Assembly: GCA_938083085.1 (NCBI GenBank)
Contig: CALLKX010000017.1
Location: forward strand, 1 to 64,000
DNA: 64,000 nt
Reading direction: 5' to 3'
Source of the DNA: an uncultured bacterium
GTDB lineage: Bacteria > Planctomycetota > UBA1135 > GCA-002686595
The stretch's first letter is position 1; every line of letters begins with the position of its first letter. Positions 43,234-53,064 of the stretch are shown one piece after another. The notes under the pieces were generated by a model. It saw only the letters and a list, made by a program, of their open reading frames with translations. It had not been told where the DNA came from and did not search any database. Made by a program: the position numbers and the translations under genes.

Positions 43234-44061
43234 GTGCCCGACCAAGACCAACATCAGCTCAGGCTCTCGGCCACCCCGGACCGCTCTGACCTGCTGGATG
43301 AGCAGCACCTGATCCCTGACACCGACGTCAGCCTCGGTCCGTACCGCCTTCGCTTTGCGCGGACGCTCGAAGACCTGGCCATGGTGCGGCGTCTCCGCTA
43401 CGCCGTCTTCAACGTCGAGCTCGGCAAGGGCCTCGCCGGGTCCCACGAGACCGGCGTGGACGCGGACGCGTTCGACCGTCAGTGCCAGCACCTGATGGTC
43501 CTTGAGCGGGACACCGGAGCGGCGGTGGGCACCTACCGCATGCAGACCGCCGCCGCCGCCCACGCGGGACACGGCTGGTACACCTCCGGGGAGTTCGAGC
43601 TGGGCGAGATGCCGACCGACGTCCTGGACGAGGCCGCCGAGCTGGGGCGCGCCTGCGTCGCCGGCGCCCACCGGGACAAGACCGTCCTCTTCCTGCTCTG
43701 GCACGGGCTCATCAAGTACGCCCAGCACACAGGGATCAAGGCCTTCTTCGGCTGCAGCTCCCTCACCGGCACCGACCCCAAGCCCGCGGTCGCGCTCTAC
43801 GCTCAGCTACTCCGGGAACACAAGGTCCACCCCGAGCTGAAGGCTCCCCCGCGCCTGGCGATGGCATGCCCCCTCGTCTCGTGGCCCGACCGTGACGAGG
43901 CGGAGCGCGTCGAGGTCCCCAAGCTCTTCGCCACCTACCTGCGGCACGGGGGCCTCGTCCTCGGCCCCCCCGCAGTCGATCACGAGTTCGGGACCATCGA
44001 CTTCCTCATGTGGGTCGCCGTCAAGCCGCGCCACATCAGGCTCTTCGGCAGGGCCCGCTGA
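43234..44061 (+). CDS. GNAT-type N-acyltransferase, OlsB/putative hemolysin-like
   Basis: 275 residues from GTG 43234. It belongs to the acyltransferase group that includes ornithine N-acyltransferase OlsB: LRFARTLEDLAMVRRLRYAVFNVEL at the N-terminus, FDRQCQHLMVLERDTGAAVGTYRM, the diagnostic AELGRACVAGAHRDKTVLFLLWHGL, and FFGCSSLTGTDPKPAVALYAQL. OlsB transfers a 3-hydroxyacyl group from acyl-ACP to ornithine. Together with the PlsC-type gene upstream this hints at an amino-lipid pathway. A repeat-containing stretch follows the stop. Confidence 0.83.
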   Translation: MPDQDQHQLRLSATPDRSDLLDEQHLIPDTDVSLGPYRLRFARTLEDLAMVRRLRYAVFNVELGKGLAGSHETGVDADAFDRQCQHLMVLERDTGAAVGTYRMQTAAAAHAGHGWYTSGEFELGEMPTDVLDEAAELGRACVAGAHRDKTVLFLLWHGLIKYAQHTGIKAFFGCSSLTGTDPKPAVALYAQLLREHKVHPELKAPPRLAMACPLVSWPDRDEAERVEVPKLFATYLRHGGLVLGPPAVDHEFGTIDFLMWVAVKPRHIRLFGRAR

Positions 44062-44100
44062 GCATCCGGCACCCGGAGTCGCTGATGCACCGCAGGCCCC

Positions 44101-44190
44101 AGCGGCCGTGTCGCTAGCGGCCGTGTCTCTAGCGGCCGTGACGCCTGAGCCAGTGACATCTGAGCCAGTGACGCCAGCGCCTGTCGGGCT
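44101..44190. repeat. 15-base tandem repeat, about six imperfect copies
   Basis: Six successive 15-base units of the form AGCGGCCGTGTCGCT drift from copy to copy, in the 255-base gap between the OlsB-like gene and the convergent HELTH-protein gene. On the plus strand, one base out of phase with the OlsB-like gene, they would read as a five-residue repeat (AAVSL, EPVTP and similar). Confidence 0.8.
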
Positions 44191-44316
44191 AGCGCCACGG
44201 CCCACGGCCCCCGGCGACGAGGACTCCGAGCGGGAGGGCATGGACCGGCCACCGGGAACCTCGGGCGTCCAACTCCTTCCCAGGGGCCAAGAGCCAGGCG
44301 TGAGGTGACCTGGAGC

Positions 44317-47300
44317 TCAGAGGCCGTCGTCGCTGTCCCCGTCAGCATCCTCGTCATCGGCGTCGCGCACGACCTCGGGGAGCGGCCGGTCCGGACGCCC
44401 GTGGTCCCGGAACACCGTGAGCCAGTGGTCGATCTTCGGGTTGTCGAGGGCGACCGCGCCGATCCAGGGCTGGGCTTCTCGAACGATGTCCGAGGCGTCG
44501 AGGAACATGATCCAGCGACGCCCCTGGTCGATCCCCGCGGCGGCGTCAGCGGGGTCCGCCACGGTGACGCGGTGGTAGAGGATCGTCGGCGTCCCCAGCT
44601 CACCGGCAGCCTCCGCGAGCTGGTCGGCGAGCCCAGCCTCCGCGGAGGCCTCGGCGAGCCTCTCGGGGAGGAGCAACACCATCGGCTGCACGATATCCCG
44701 GCGCAGCATCCGCCCCATGAGCGAGACGGCCGCCTTCTGGATGCGAGCGATCGTGGCGCCCTCCTCGGTGGACCCTGACCGGCGCTGCCGGATCCCCTCC
44801 GACTTCGAGTGCGAGGGGATCCACAGCAGGAGCGTCCCGTTACTCGAAGGCTCACGGTCTCCCTGGAACAGGATCCGCTGATTGCTGACCTTCTCGAAGG
44901 ACGGCCCCGTCCCCCGCCCGAGGTCCAGCGCCGCGAGGTCCGAGGCGACGCCGGCTGCTCGCGCGGGTTCGCCGTCCGTGCGTCGAGCGATGGGCGGCGA
45001 GAGGGCTACCGCGCCCGACGCCGTGCCGAAGCCCACGTAGCCCTCGATGGGTGCGCCGTCGATCGTGTGGTACGTGCCCGCGTACCGACCGGCGATCCAC
45101 GCCGACGCCGCCGAGCCCTCCACGAGCAGCTCGAGCTGCACCGAGGTCTGGGAATTGTTCACCGAGACCGACCCCGAGCGGACGCTCCCGGGCAGCCCGC
45201 CATCACGGGTTCGCAGCCCGTCGAAGGCCCAGTTGACGCTCTTGAACTCGGCGCTGCTGTCCTTCTTCCCCGTGGCGTATTCCCAGTCCTGAGCCGTCAA
45301 CCGAAGGCGCACGTTGCGCTCCCGGCTGGTCCAACCGAGGACCGCCAGAAAGTTGTTGGAGGCCGTCGTGAAGGACACCCGCGTGGAGATCGAATAGGAG
45401 CCGGGGAGCATCCAGCGGTCCGCACGGAGGAAGGACTTCCCTCCCCCCCCGCGGTCCATGTCGCCCGTCCCCGCCTGCCGCTGGCGGCGGCCTAGCAGGA
45501 GGCTCCCGTCCGGCTCGACGCGGTAGAGCTCCTTGGGCCGGTTCTTATCGAGGCTCGTCAGCTCCTCGTCGCGCCAGCCCAAGAGCTCCACGGCCAGCCC
45601 AGGTAGCGGCGTAGCAGGCGACACCTCGAGGGCGCTCTCATCCCCCTTGATTCCAGCCCATGCCGCGACCCGCAGCGCCTCGAGTCGGAGCCGGGCGCTG
45701 CTCCCCTCCAGCCCGGCACCGGCCAGCACATCGGCCGCCGCCAGCACCTGCTCGTGGTACTTCCAGACCGCAGGTAGGGCCCCCGGAAAGGAGCGCCCGG
45801 GCGCCCCCTGAAGGACGCCCTGGAAGGGCTCCCCGCGACGCTCGTGGGTGGTGACCCAGAGCGCCTCAAGCTCGCTGCCACTGGGCCGGGAGGGCGCCCC
45901 GAGCACCTGCTCGAGGCCCCGGGCAATGCGGAGGTCGTAGCCGTCCACCGCGCGCGCCCACACGAGCGCACGGATGGCCGCCCCTCGGTCACCGTGCTCG
46001 GCGAGGAGCAGGCCGGCCTCGCGGGCCTGGTTCTGTCCGAACACCGGCTCGGCCCGGTTCCAGTCCCAGGTCCAGGTGGGCTCGTCGTAGACCCAGTCTC
46101 CCTTCTCGGTCTTCGCAAAGCCGGACCGATAGCGCGCCGTCCAGGAGGCGGGCTCCTTCACGTCGAAGCCCGCCAGGAACTCGGCGAACATCTCCTGGAA
46201 CCCGTCGATGGAGGACGGGCGCCCGTCCCTGCCATCACAAAACTGATCCTCGAAGTCGTCCAGCCGGCCCTTGGGGCTCGAGGAGTGGTCCCCCGAATCC
46301 TCGAACTCCACGAGGCGCTCCGCAAAGAGCGGTGTACCCCCGGAGAGCTTTCGGGCCTCCCCGTCGAACCAGGTGCTGAGGAAGACGTAGAGCGCGTTGC
46401 CGACCGAGTAGTTCTTCCGGTAGTCCTCAGGCTCGCCCCGCAGGATCGCCTCGAGGTTTCCGAGGCTGGCGTCGCCACCCCGGAGGACCCCGCGCAACGT
46501 CCCGGGGCTGCAGTGATCAAAGGCGAACTCGGGATCATCGGTGAACGCGTAGGCGGCCCCGGTCCAGGTCGCCCGGCCCTCAGCGAGCCAGGCGGGGATG
46601 CCCCCATGCAGCGCGCCGTCGAACCGATGGGTCAGCTCGTGGGTCAAGCCGCGGCCGAGCCCCGGGATGGTGCCCACGCTGAACTTCAGCACGGTCGTGT
46701 CGCCGCCCTGGAAGCCCCCAGCCCAGAAGAACGGGGCGCCCTCCGCCTCGAGGCCGCTGGGGTCCGGGACGATACGCACGATCCCCTGGCGCGGATTCCG
46801 CCCGTTGAAGGGGTCCGACCCGAAGTAGGCCACGAGCCGCTCGTGGTGCTTCTCGACGGTGCTGGCGACCCCGAGCAGCGTCTCGTAGCCGCAGTCGGAC
46901 TCCACCCGGTACCAGCCCCGCGGGCTCACGGCCACGCCCGGCTCCGAGAAGTCGCTGTGCTTGCGAGTGAAGGCCTCACCCTCATCGGAGGCGAGCCACT
47001 CAAGCTCCTCCACCGTCCACGGCTTGCCGCTCCCGTCCTCCATGCGACCGCGCGCACGCGCGGCGAGCTCTGCCCCCTTGGAACGCCAGCGGGGCATGCC
47101 GCTGGGGCGTGGGCCCCGCAGGTCCTTGAAGTCCGCCTGCGCACCGAGCCCCCGCATGATCCGAGCCGCGCGTAGCGCCAGCCCCGGCTGAGCCCTGGAG
47201 AGGGCGTCCTCCGCCACACGCTGAAGCGCCTTGAGCACGGGAACATGAGCGCCCCTCGGGGCGTGGACCTCCGGCGCGAGCTGCCCGCGGGCCTCGCGCT

Positions 47301-47886
47301 GGATCGCCGGCGATTGCAGGGCGAGATCGAGGGCGAAGCGGCGCGCCCACGCGGCGGTGAGTAGCTGCTCGGGGTTACGCGAACCCTTGGACTCCCGCTC
47401 CCCGGCGAGCCGCACGAGCTCCTCCACCGCGCGCGTCCGCGCGCGGGCCACGCCGTTCCCGAGTCGGGTCAGGTCCAGCTCCCCTTCATGGGTGTCGAAG
47501 GTCCCCCGGGGCGCTCGCGTGCTCGCCTTCCCCTCCGCGGTCACCACGAGGTCAGCCCAGGCCAGCGCCGCGCGGGCGAGGCCGTCGTCATCCCTGCTGC
47601 CGCGGGCCACCTCCGCCAGCCCGAGGAGGGCCCCCTTGCGGACCCCCGAATCACCCGCCGCCGCCCGCTCGAAGTGCCCCGCAGCTCGCGCGAGCTCGCC
47701 TCTCGCCAGGGCCTGCTGCCCTGCCTGCAAGGCCTTCTCTGACTCGTCCTTGCGGTCCGCCGCGGCCCTCTTCGGGGGAGCCGCAGTCGCTCCTTCAACG
47801 GGAGCAAGGGCGGCACTCGGCCCCGGAAGAGCCGCGGGCCAGCCGGTCATGAGCGGAGAGAGAACGGAGACGAGCAGTGCGAGCAT
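44317..47886 (-). CDS. Giant exported HELTH-motif protein of unknown function
   Basis: 1189 residues from ATG 47886, chosen because it begins a signal peptide (LALLVSVLSPLMTGWPAAL). Residues ~50-330 are Ala/Arg-rich helical repeats. The middle part carries LGRGLTHELTHRFDGALHGGIPAWLAEGRATW: an HExxH motif with the first His near residue 416, and a downstream Glu in WLAEG as likely third ligand, the gluzincin layout. Residues ~800-960 look like a beta-rich laminin G/concanavalin-like domain (FTTASNNFLAVLGW, GSVSVNNSQTSVQLELLVEG). The C-terminal ~180 residues look globular and end in an Asp-rich tail (DADDEDADGDSDD). It is a probable secreted metallopeptidase or binding protein. It is divergent from the ChaN-like gene across 82 bases. 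Confidence 0.72.
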   Translation of the reverse strand: MLALLVSVLSPLMTGWPAALPGPSAALAPVEGATAAPPKRAAADRKDESEKALQAGQQALARGELARAAGHFERAAAGDSGVRKGALLGLAEVARGSRDDDGLARAALAWADLVVTAEGKASTRAPRGTFDTHEGELDLTRLGNGVARARTRAVEELVRLAGERESKGSRNPEQLLTAAWARRFALDLALQSPAIQREARGQLAPEVHAPRGAHVPVLKALQRVAEDALSRAQPGLALRAARIMRGLGAQADFKDLRGPRPSGMPRWRSKGAELAARARGRMEDGSGKPWTVEELEWLASDEGEAFTRKHSDFSEPGVAVSPRGWYRVESDCGYETLLGVASTVEKHHERLVAYFGSDPFNGRNPRQGIVRIVPDPSGLEAEGAPFFWAGGFQGGDTTVLKFSVGTIPGLGRGLTHELTHRFDGALHGGIPAWLAEGRATWTGAAYAFTDDPEFAFDHCSPGTLRGVLRGGDASLGNLEAILRGEPEDYRKNYSVGNALYVFLSTWFDGEARKLSGGTPLFAERLVEFEDSGDHSSSPKGRLDDFEDQFCDGRDGRPSSIDGFQEMFAEFLAGFDVKEPASWTARYRSGFAKTEKGDWVYDEPTWTWDWNRAEPVFGQNQAREAGLLLAEHGDRGAAIRALVWARAVDGYDLRIARGLEQVLGAPSRPSGSELEALWVTTHERRGEPFQGVLQGAPGRSFPGALPAVWKYHEQVLAAADVLAGAGLEGSSARLRLEALRVAAWAGIKGDESALEVSPATPLPGLAVELLGWRDEELTSLDKNRPKELYRVEPDGSLLLGRRQRQAGTGDMDRGGGGKSFLRADRWMLPGSYSISTRVSFTTASNNFLAVLGWTSRERNVRLRLTAQDWEYATGKKDSSAEFKSVNWAFDGLRTRDGGLPGSVRSGSVSVNNSQTSVQLELLVEGSAASAWIAGRYAGTYHTIDGAPIEGYVGFGTASGAVALSPPIARRTDGEPARAAGVASDLAALDLGRGTGPSFEKVSNQRILFQGDREPSSNGTLLLWIPSHSKSEGIRQRRSGSTEEGATIARIQKAAVSLMGRMLRRDIVQPMVLLLPERLAEASAEAGLADQLAEAAGELGTPTILYHRVTVADPADAAAGIDQGRRWIMFLDASDIVREAQPWIGAVALDNPKIDHWLTVFRDHGRPDRPLPEVVRDADDEDADGDSDDGL

Positions 47887-47968
47887 GGGGCCTGGAGCGG
47901 GACGGAATAGTGGACGGACTGGAGAGCCGAACTGGAGCGGTACCGCTTGGATGTGCCAGGATAACCGC

Positions 47969-48916
47969 ATGGTCCCTTCTAATCATTCGCTCCCGGCTCT
48001 CGCTGCCCTCGTCGCCCTCTGCTCCGCCTCATGTGCCACCATGGCCGCAGGAACAGGCCCCCTGAAGGTGGACGAGGCCTGCTGGGCCGCGACCGGCGCC
48101 GAGCTCCCCGTCGCCCTCCTGCGCACGCCAGGACAGGAACGGGTGTCCATCGATGAGGCCGCCGACGAGCTCGCGGAAGCGGACGTGGTCTTCCTTGGGG
48201 AGCAGCATGACTCCGCGGAGGGGCACGCGGTGCAGCTGGCCCTGACCAAGGCCATCGCCGAGCGCCGGGGCCGCATCGTGCTCTCCATGGAGATGCTCGA
48301 GCGGGACAGCCAGCGGCTCATCGACATGTACGTCGATGGGAAGATCGACCAGGCGGAATTCAGGGCCACCGCCAGGCTCTGGCCCAACTACCAAGAGCAC
48401 TACGAGCCCGCCGTCGAGTTCGCGCGCGCGGGCGGGCACGACATCGTGGCGGCCAACGTGTACCGGCCCATCGCCTCACGAGTCGCACGCCAGGGCCTCG
48501 ATTCGGCCATGGGCGAGATCTGGGCAGCCGCGTCCGTGGACGTCTCACCCGGCGAGTATCGGGACCGCTTCGACGCGGTGATGTCTGGCCACGGAGAGGT
48601 CGACGCCGCGGTCATGGACCGCTTCTTCGCGGCTCAGTGCATCAAGGACGACACCATGGCGGAGAGCATCGCCCGCCGCATCGCGTGCGATCCGGGCGAG
48701 CCCCCCGTGGTCATCCACTGGAACGGCCGCTTCCACAGCGACTACGGGCTCGGCACCGTCGAGCGCCTCCGCTCACGGCAGCCCGACCTCAACATCGCGG
48801 TCGTGTCCATGCTCACCGACGTGCAGCTCTCGAGGCCACTCGCCGAGGAGGCCTTGAATCAGGGCCACTACATCGTCCTCGTCCAGGCCCCCAAAGAGGA
48901 CCCCGAAGAGGACTAG
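47969..48916 (+). CDS. ChaN family (haem-binding/iron-regulated) lipoprotein
   Basis: 315 residues from ATG 47969, which opens a lipoprotein signal (SLPALAALVALCSASC). The ChaN fold is visible from DVVFLGEQHDSAEGHAVQLALTKAI, then VLSMEMLERDSQRLIDMYVDG, FARAGGHDIVAANVYR and a C-terminal VIHWNGRFHSDYGLGTVERL. The GEQHD and NGRFH(x)D motifs resemble the His-containing conserved segments of ChaN proteins, some of which bind haem in the outer membrane. Its stop codon (TAG) overlaps the convergent boxR stop within a single CTAG. Confidence 0.8.
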   Translation: MVPSNHSLPALAALVALCSASCATMAAGTGPLKVDEACWAATGAELPVALLRTPGQERVSIDEAADELAEADVVFLGEQHDSAEGHAVQLALTKAIAERRGRIVLSMEMLERDSQRLIDMYVDGKIDQAEFRATARLWPNYQEHYEPAVEFARAGGHDIVAANVYRPIASRVARQGLDSAMGEIWAAASVDVSPGEYRDRFDAVMSGHGEVDAAVMDRFFAAQCIKDDTMAESIARRIACDPGEPPVVIHWNGRFHSDYGLGTVERLRSRQPDLNIAVVSMLTDVQLSRPLAEEALNQGHYIVLVQAPKEDPEED

Positions 48917-49674
48917 TCCGCGCCAGAGAACTCAAGCCAGCGCTCGACTTCGGCCGCCAGGGAGGCCGGCTCCAGGGTGCTCGTCACCAGCTCTCGCTCG
49001 GCCATGGCGTAGCTCCCCTCGCGCCTGGCGAGAATCTCCCGCAGCTCGTCCAGCGCTCTGGGGTGGCCCTCCATGGGCCGGTGATCTCCCTGGTCGAGGA
49101 CCCGCTGGAGGTGCTCCTCGGGGCGCGCGGAGAGCCAGACCGTCCGGCAAGTGGATCGCAGCCGGGCATAGGTATCGCCGCTGGCCACGATGGAGCCGCC
49201 CGTGGCGATGACCATGCGCTGGCCCTCCGCCAGCACCTCCTCCAGGGCCTCACGCTCAAAGGCCCGATACCCCTCGGCGCCCTGCAGGTCAAAGATGGCG
49301 CCCAGCGAGAGGCCCGCGAGGCCCTCGATCCGCTCGTCCAACTCGACGAAGGGGACCTCGAGGCGGCGGGCGAGCGCAGCACCCACGGTGGACTTGCCCG
49401 CGCCGCGAAGCCCGACCAGGGCCACGCGCTCCGAGGGAGCGCCGCCGACTGGGAGGTCACAGAGCTCACGCAGGGGCAGGCCGAGGGCGGCAGCGAGCTG
49501 AGCGAGCTTGAGCACGGTCAGGTTCGCGCGCCCCGCCTCCGCCTCGGTGACGTAACGCCGCGACAGATCCGCGCACTCCGCCAGCTCCGTCACGGTGAAG
49601 CGGCGGCGCTCACGCTCATGGCGCAGGCGCCGTCCCAGCGCGCGAAGGAGCAAATTATCGTCTTGTCGCACCAT
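48913..49674 (-). CDS. boxR: Benzoyl-CoA-responsive transcriptional regulator BoxR
   Basis: 253 residues from ATG 49674 (GTG 49695 would add seven). An N-terminal XRE-type helix-turn-helix (FTVTELAECADLSRRYVTEAEAGRANLTVLKLAQLAAALG, ~27-66) is fused to a shikimate-kinase-like domain with the P-loop GLRGAGKS at 88-95, VELDERIEGLAG and VIATGGSIV. This exact two-domain layout is that of BoxR/BzdR, where the kinase-like domain senses benzoyl-CoA and releases DNA. Divergent boxC and boxB genes confirm the identity. It most likely represses both itself and boxCB until benzoyl-CoA accumulates. Confidence 0.92.
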   Translation of the reverse strand: MVRQDDNLLLRALGRRLRHERERRRFTVTELAECADLSRRYVTEAEAGRANLTVLKLAQLAAALGLPLRELCDLPVGGAPSERVALVGLRGAGKSTVGAALARRLEVPFVELDERIEGLAGLSLGAIFDLQGAEGYRAFEREALEEVLAEGQRMVIATGGSIVASGDTYARLRSTCRTVWLSARPEEHLQRVLDQGDHRPMEGHPRALDELREILARREGSYAMAERELVTSTLEPASLAAEVERWLEFSGAD

Positions 49675-49691
49675 GGCAGGGAAACTATAGT
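49663..49691 (+). promoter_or_regulatory. Candidate sigma-70-type promoter for boxC
   Basis: TTGTCG at 49663-49668 and TATAGT at 49686-49691 are separated by exactly 17 bases. The -10 lies in the palindrome ACTATAGT, which abuts a second palindrome, GTGCAC (49690-49695). Transcription would start near 49698, giving a leader of about 85 bases before boxC. The -35 overlaps the first codons of boxR. Confidence 0.6.
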
Positions 49692-49709
49692 GCACAGCAG
49701 AGGCAGCGG

Positions 49710-49727
49710 CGGGAATTATATTTCCCG
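49710..49727. promoter_or_regulatory. Inverted repeat, likely BoxR operator; contains boxR -10
   Basis: CGGGAA-TTATAT-TTCCCG is an 18-base inverted repeat with a 6-base A/T centre in a G+C-rich genome. On the minus strand its centre contains an exact TATAAT (49720-49715), a good -10 for boxR with start near 49708. Together with ACTATAGTGCAC just upstream it is the best operator candidate. BzdR/BoxR-type regulators are known to bind TGCA-containing palindromes, and GTGCAC fits that. Confidence 0.55.
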
Positions 49728-49782
49728 CTTCGAGCCCCAGCTCTCACCCGCCCAGCACCCTCTGCTCCACCCGACCGTGACG

Positions 49783-51456
<1,674 letters not shown>

Positions 51457-51564
51457 TCTCACCGGAATATCCAACCAGCGCAGCGCCAGCGCGACGCACC
51501 CCACGGGGCGCGGGAATCGCAGCGGCGCCGCGCGACGACACCTCACCTCAAAACGGAGACCAAC

Positions 51565-52983
51565 ATGGCCGGAATTGACTACTCACAGAAGATCCCGAAC
51601 AACGTGGATCTGAAGTCGGACAAGCGCCTTCAGCGCGCACTTGAGCGCTGGCAGCCGGACTACCTTGACTGGTGGCGGGATATGGGCCCCACCAACTTCA
51701 ACGAGAACGACGTCTACCTCCGCACGGCGGTCAGCGTCGACCGGGACGGTTGGGCGAACTTCGATTACGTCAAGATGCCGGACTATCGCTGGGGCATCTT
51801 CCTGACGCCGACCGAGCCCGGCGGCAAGATCGGCTTCGGCGATCACCAGGGCGAGGACGTCTGGGAGCAGGTTCCCGGTGAGTACCGGAACTGGCTGCGT
51901 CGGCTGATCGTCACCCAGGCCGACACGGAGCCGGCCTCCGTCGAGCAGCAGCGCCTGCTGGGCCTCACGGCTCCCTCCCTCTACGACCTGCGAAACCTGT
52001 TCCAGGTCAATGTCGAGGAAGGCCGGCACCTGTGGGCCATGGTCTACCTGCTGCACAGCTACTTCGGCAAGGACGGACGCGAGGAGGCCTCCGAGCTCCT
52101 CGAGCGCCGCTCGGGCAACGCGGACCACCCGCGGATCCTCTCGACGTTCAACGAGCCCTGCCACGACTGGCTGAGCTTCTTCTGCTTCACGATGTTCACC
52201 GACCGTGACGGCAAGTTTCAGCTGCTCTCGCTGGCCGAGTCGGGCTTCGAGCCGCTCGCCCGGACGACCCAGTTCATGCTCACCGAGGAGGCCCACCACA
52301 TGTTCGTGGGTCAGACCGGCATCGCTCGGATCATCCGCCGCACCTGTGAGGTTCTCAAGGAGAACCCGGACGCGGACCTTCACGCCGAGGGTGTCATCCC
52401 GCTCGAGACCATCCAGCGCTACATCAACTACTGGGCGGCCTCGTCCCTCGACCTGTTCGGCTCCGAGATCTCGAGCAACTCGGCGAACTTCTTCGGGGCA
52501 GGGATCAAGGGCCGCGCCTACGAGAAGAAGAACTACGACGAGCACAGCGCCCTGGACCAGGGCTACGCCCTGGATCGCTGGGTGGAAGGCGAGGTCAAAG
52601 CCGACGAGGTTCCCCTGCGCAACGCCATGAACGAGGTCCTGCGAGACGCGTACGTGAAGGACAACCTCAAGGGCATCGCCTACTGGAACAAGGAGACCGC
52701 GAGGGCGGGCGTCGACTTCGAGTTCACCTATCCGCACCGCCGGTTCAACCGGACGGTCGGTGAGTGGTCGGGCGGTTGCTTCCACCTGCACACCGGCGAG
52801 AAGATGTCCAAGGACGCCTACGAGGCCGCCTGCCAGGAGTGGCTCCCGAGCCAGGGCGAGGCCGACTACGTGCGCGGGCTCATGAAGGCCTGCACCGAGC
52901 CGGGCAAGTTCGCCAACTGGATCGCCCCGCCCCTGCGTGGCATCAACAGCCAGGACGTGGATTTCGAGTACGTGAAGCTCTGA
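51565..52983 (+). CDS. boxB: Benzoyl-CoA 2,3-epoxidase subunit BoxB
   Basis: 472 residues. Di-iron monooxygenase that epoxidises benzoyl-CoA with O2, taking electrons from the reductase BoxA. It has the typical start MAGIDYSQKIPNNVDL and the iron-binding ferritin-like helices NVEEGRHLWAMVYLLHSYF and FMLTEEAHHMFVGQTG. The HDWLSFFCFTMFTDRDGKFQL segment also fits. A GGAGA ribosome-binding site precedes ATG 51565. boxA, a benzoate-CoA ligase and the aldehyde dehydrogenase boxD are not adjacent, so they must be encoded elsewhere. A strong terminator follows. Confidence 0.95.
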   Translation: MAGIDYSQKIPNNVDLKSDKRLQRALERWQPDYLDWWRDMGPTNFNENDVYLRTAVSVDRDGWANFDYVKMPDYRWGIFLTPTEPGGKIGFGDHQGEDVWEQVPGEYRNWLRRLIVTQADTEPASVEQQRLLGLTAPSLYDLRNLFQVNVEEGRHLWAMVYLLHSYFGKDGREEASELLERRSGNADHPRILSTFNEPCHDWLSFFCFTMFTDRDGKFQLLSLAESGFEPLARTTQFMLTEEAHHMFVGQTGIARIIRRTCEVLKENPDADLHAEGVIPLETIQRYINYWAASSLDLFGSEISSNSANFFGAGIKGRAYEKKNYDEHSALDQGYALDRWVEGEVKADEVPLRNAMNEVLRDAYVKDNLKGIAYWNKETARAGVDFEFTYPHRRFNRTVGEWSGGCFHLHTGEKMSKDAYEAACQEWLPSQGEADYVRGLMKACTEPGKFANWIAPPLRGINSQDVDFEYVKL

Positions 52984-52998
52984 TCTGCCCCGCACCAG

Positions 52999-53044
52999 CG
53001 CGCGCCCCGGCGGTCCCATGGGATCACCGGGGCGCGCGTCATTT
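52999..53044 (+). terminator. Rho-independent-type terminator after boxB
   Basis: A perfect 12-base inverted repeat (CGCGCGCCCCGG at 52999-53010, CCGGGGCGCGCG at 53027-53038) has a 16-base loop. The loop itself contains the palindrome TCCCATGGGA, so the stem can extend. It is followed by TCATTTGAG. It starts 16 bases after the boxB stop. Confidence 0.7.
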
Positions 53045-53064
53045 GAGAACATAGACTCCAGCCC

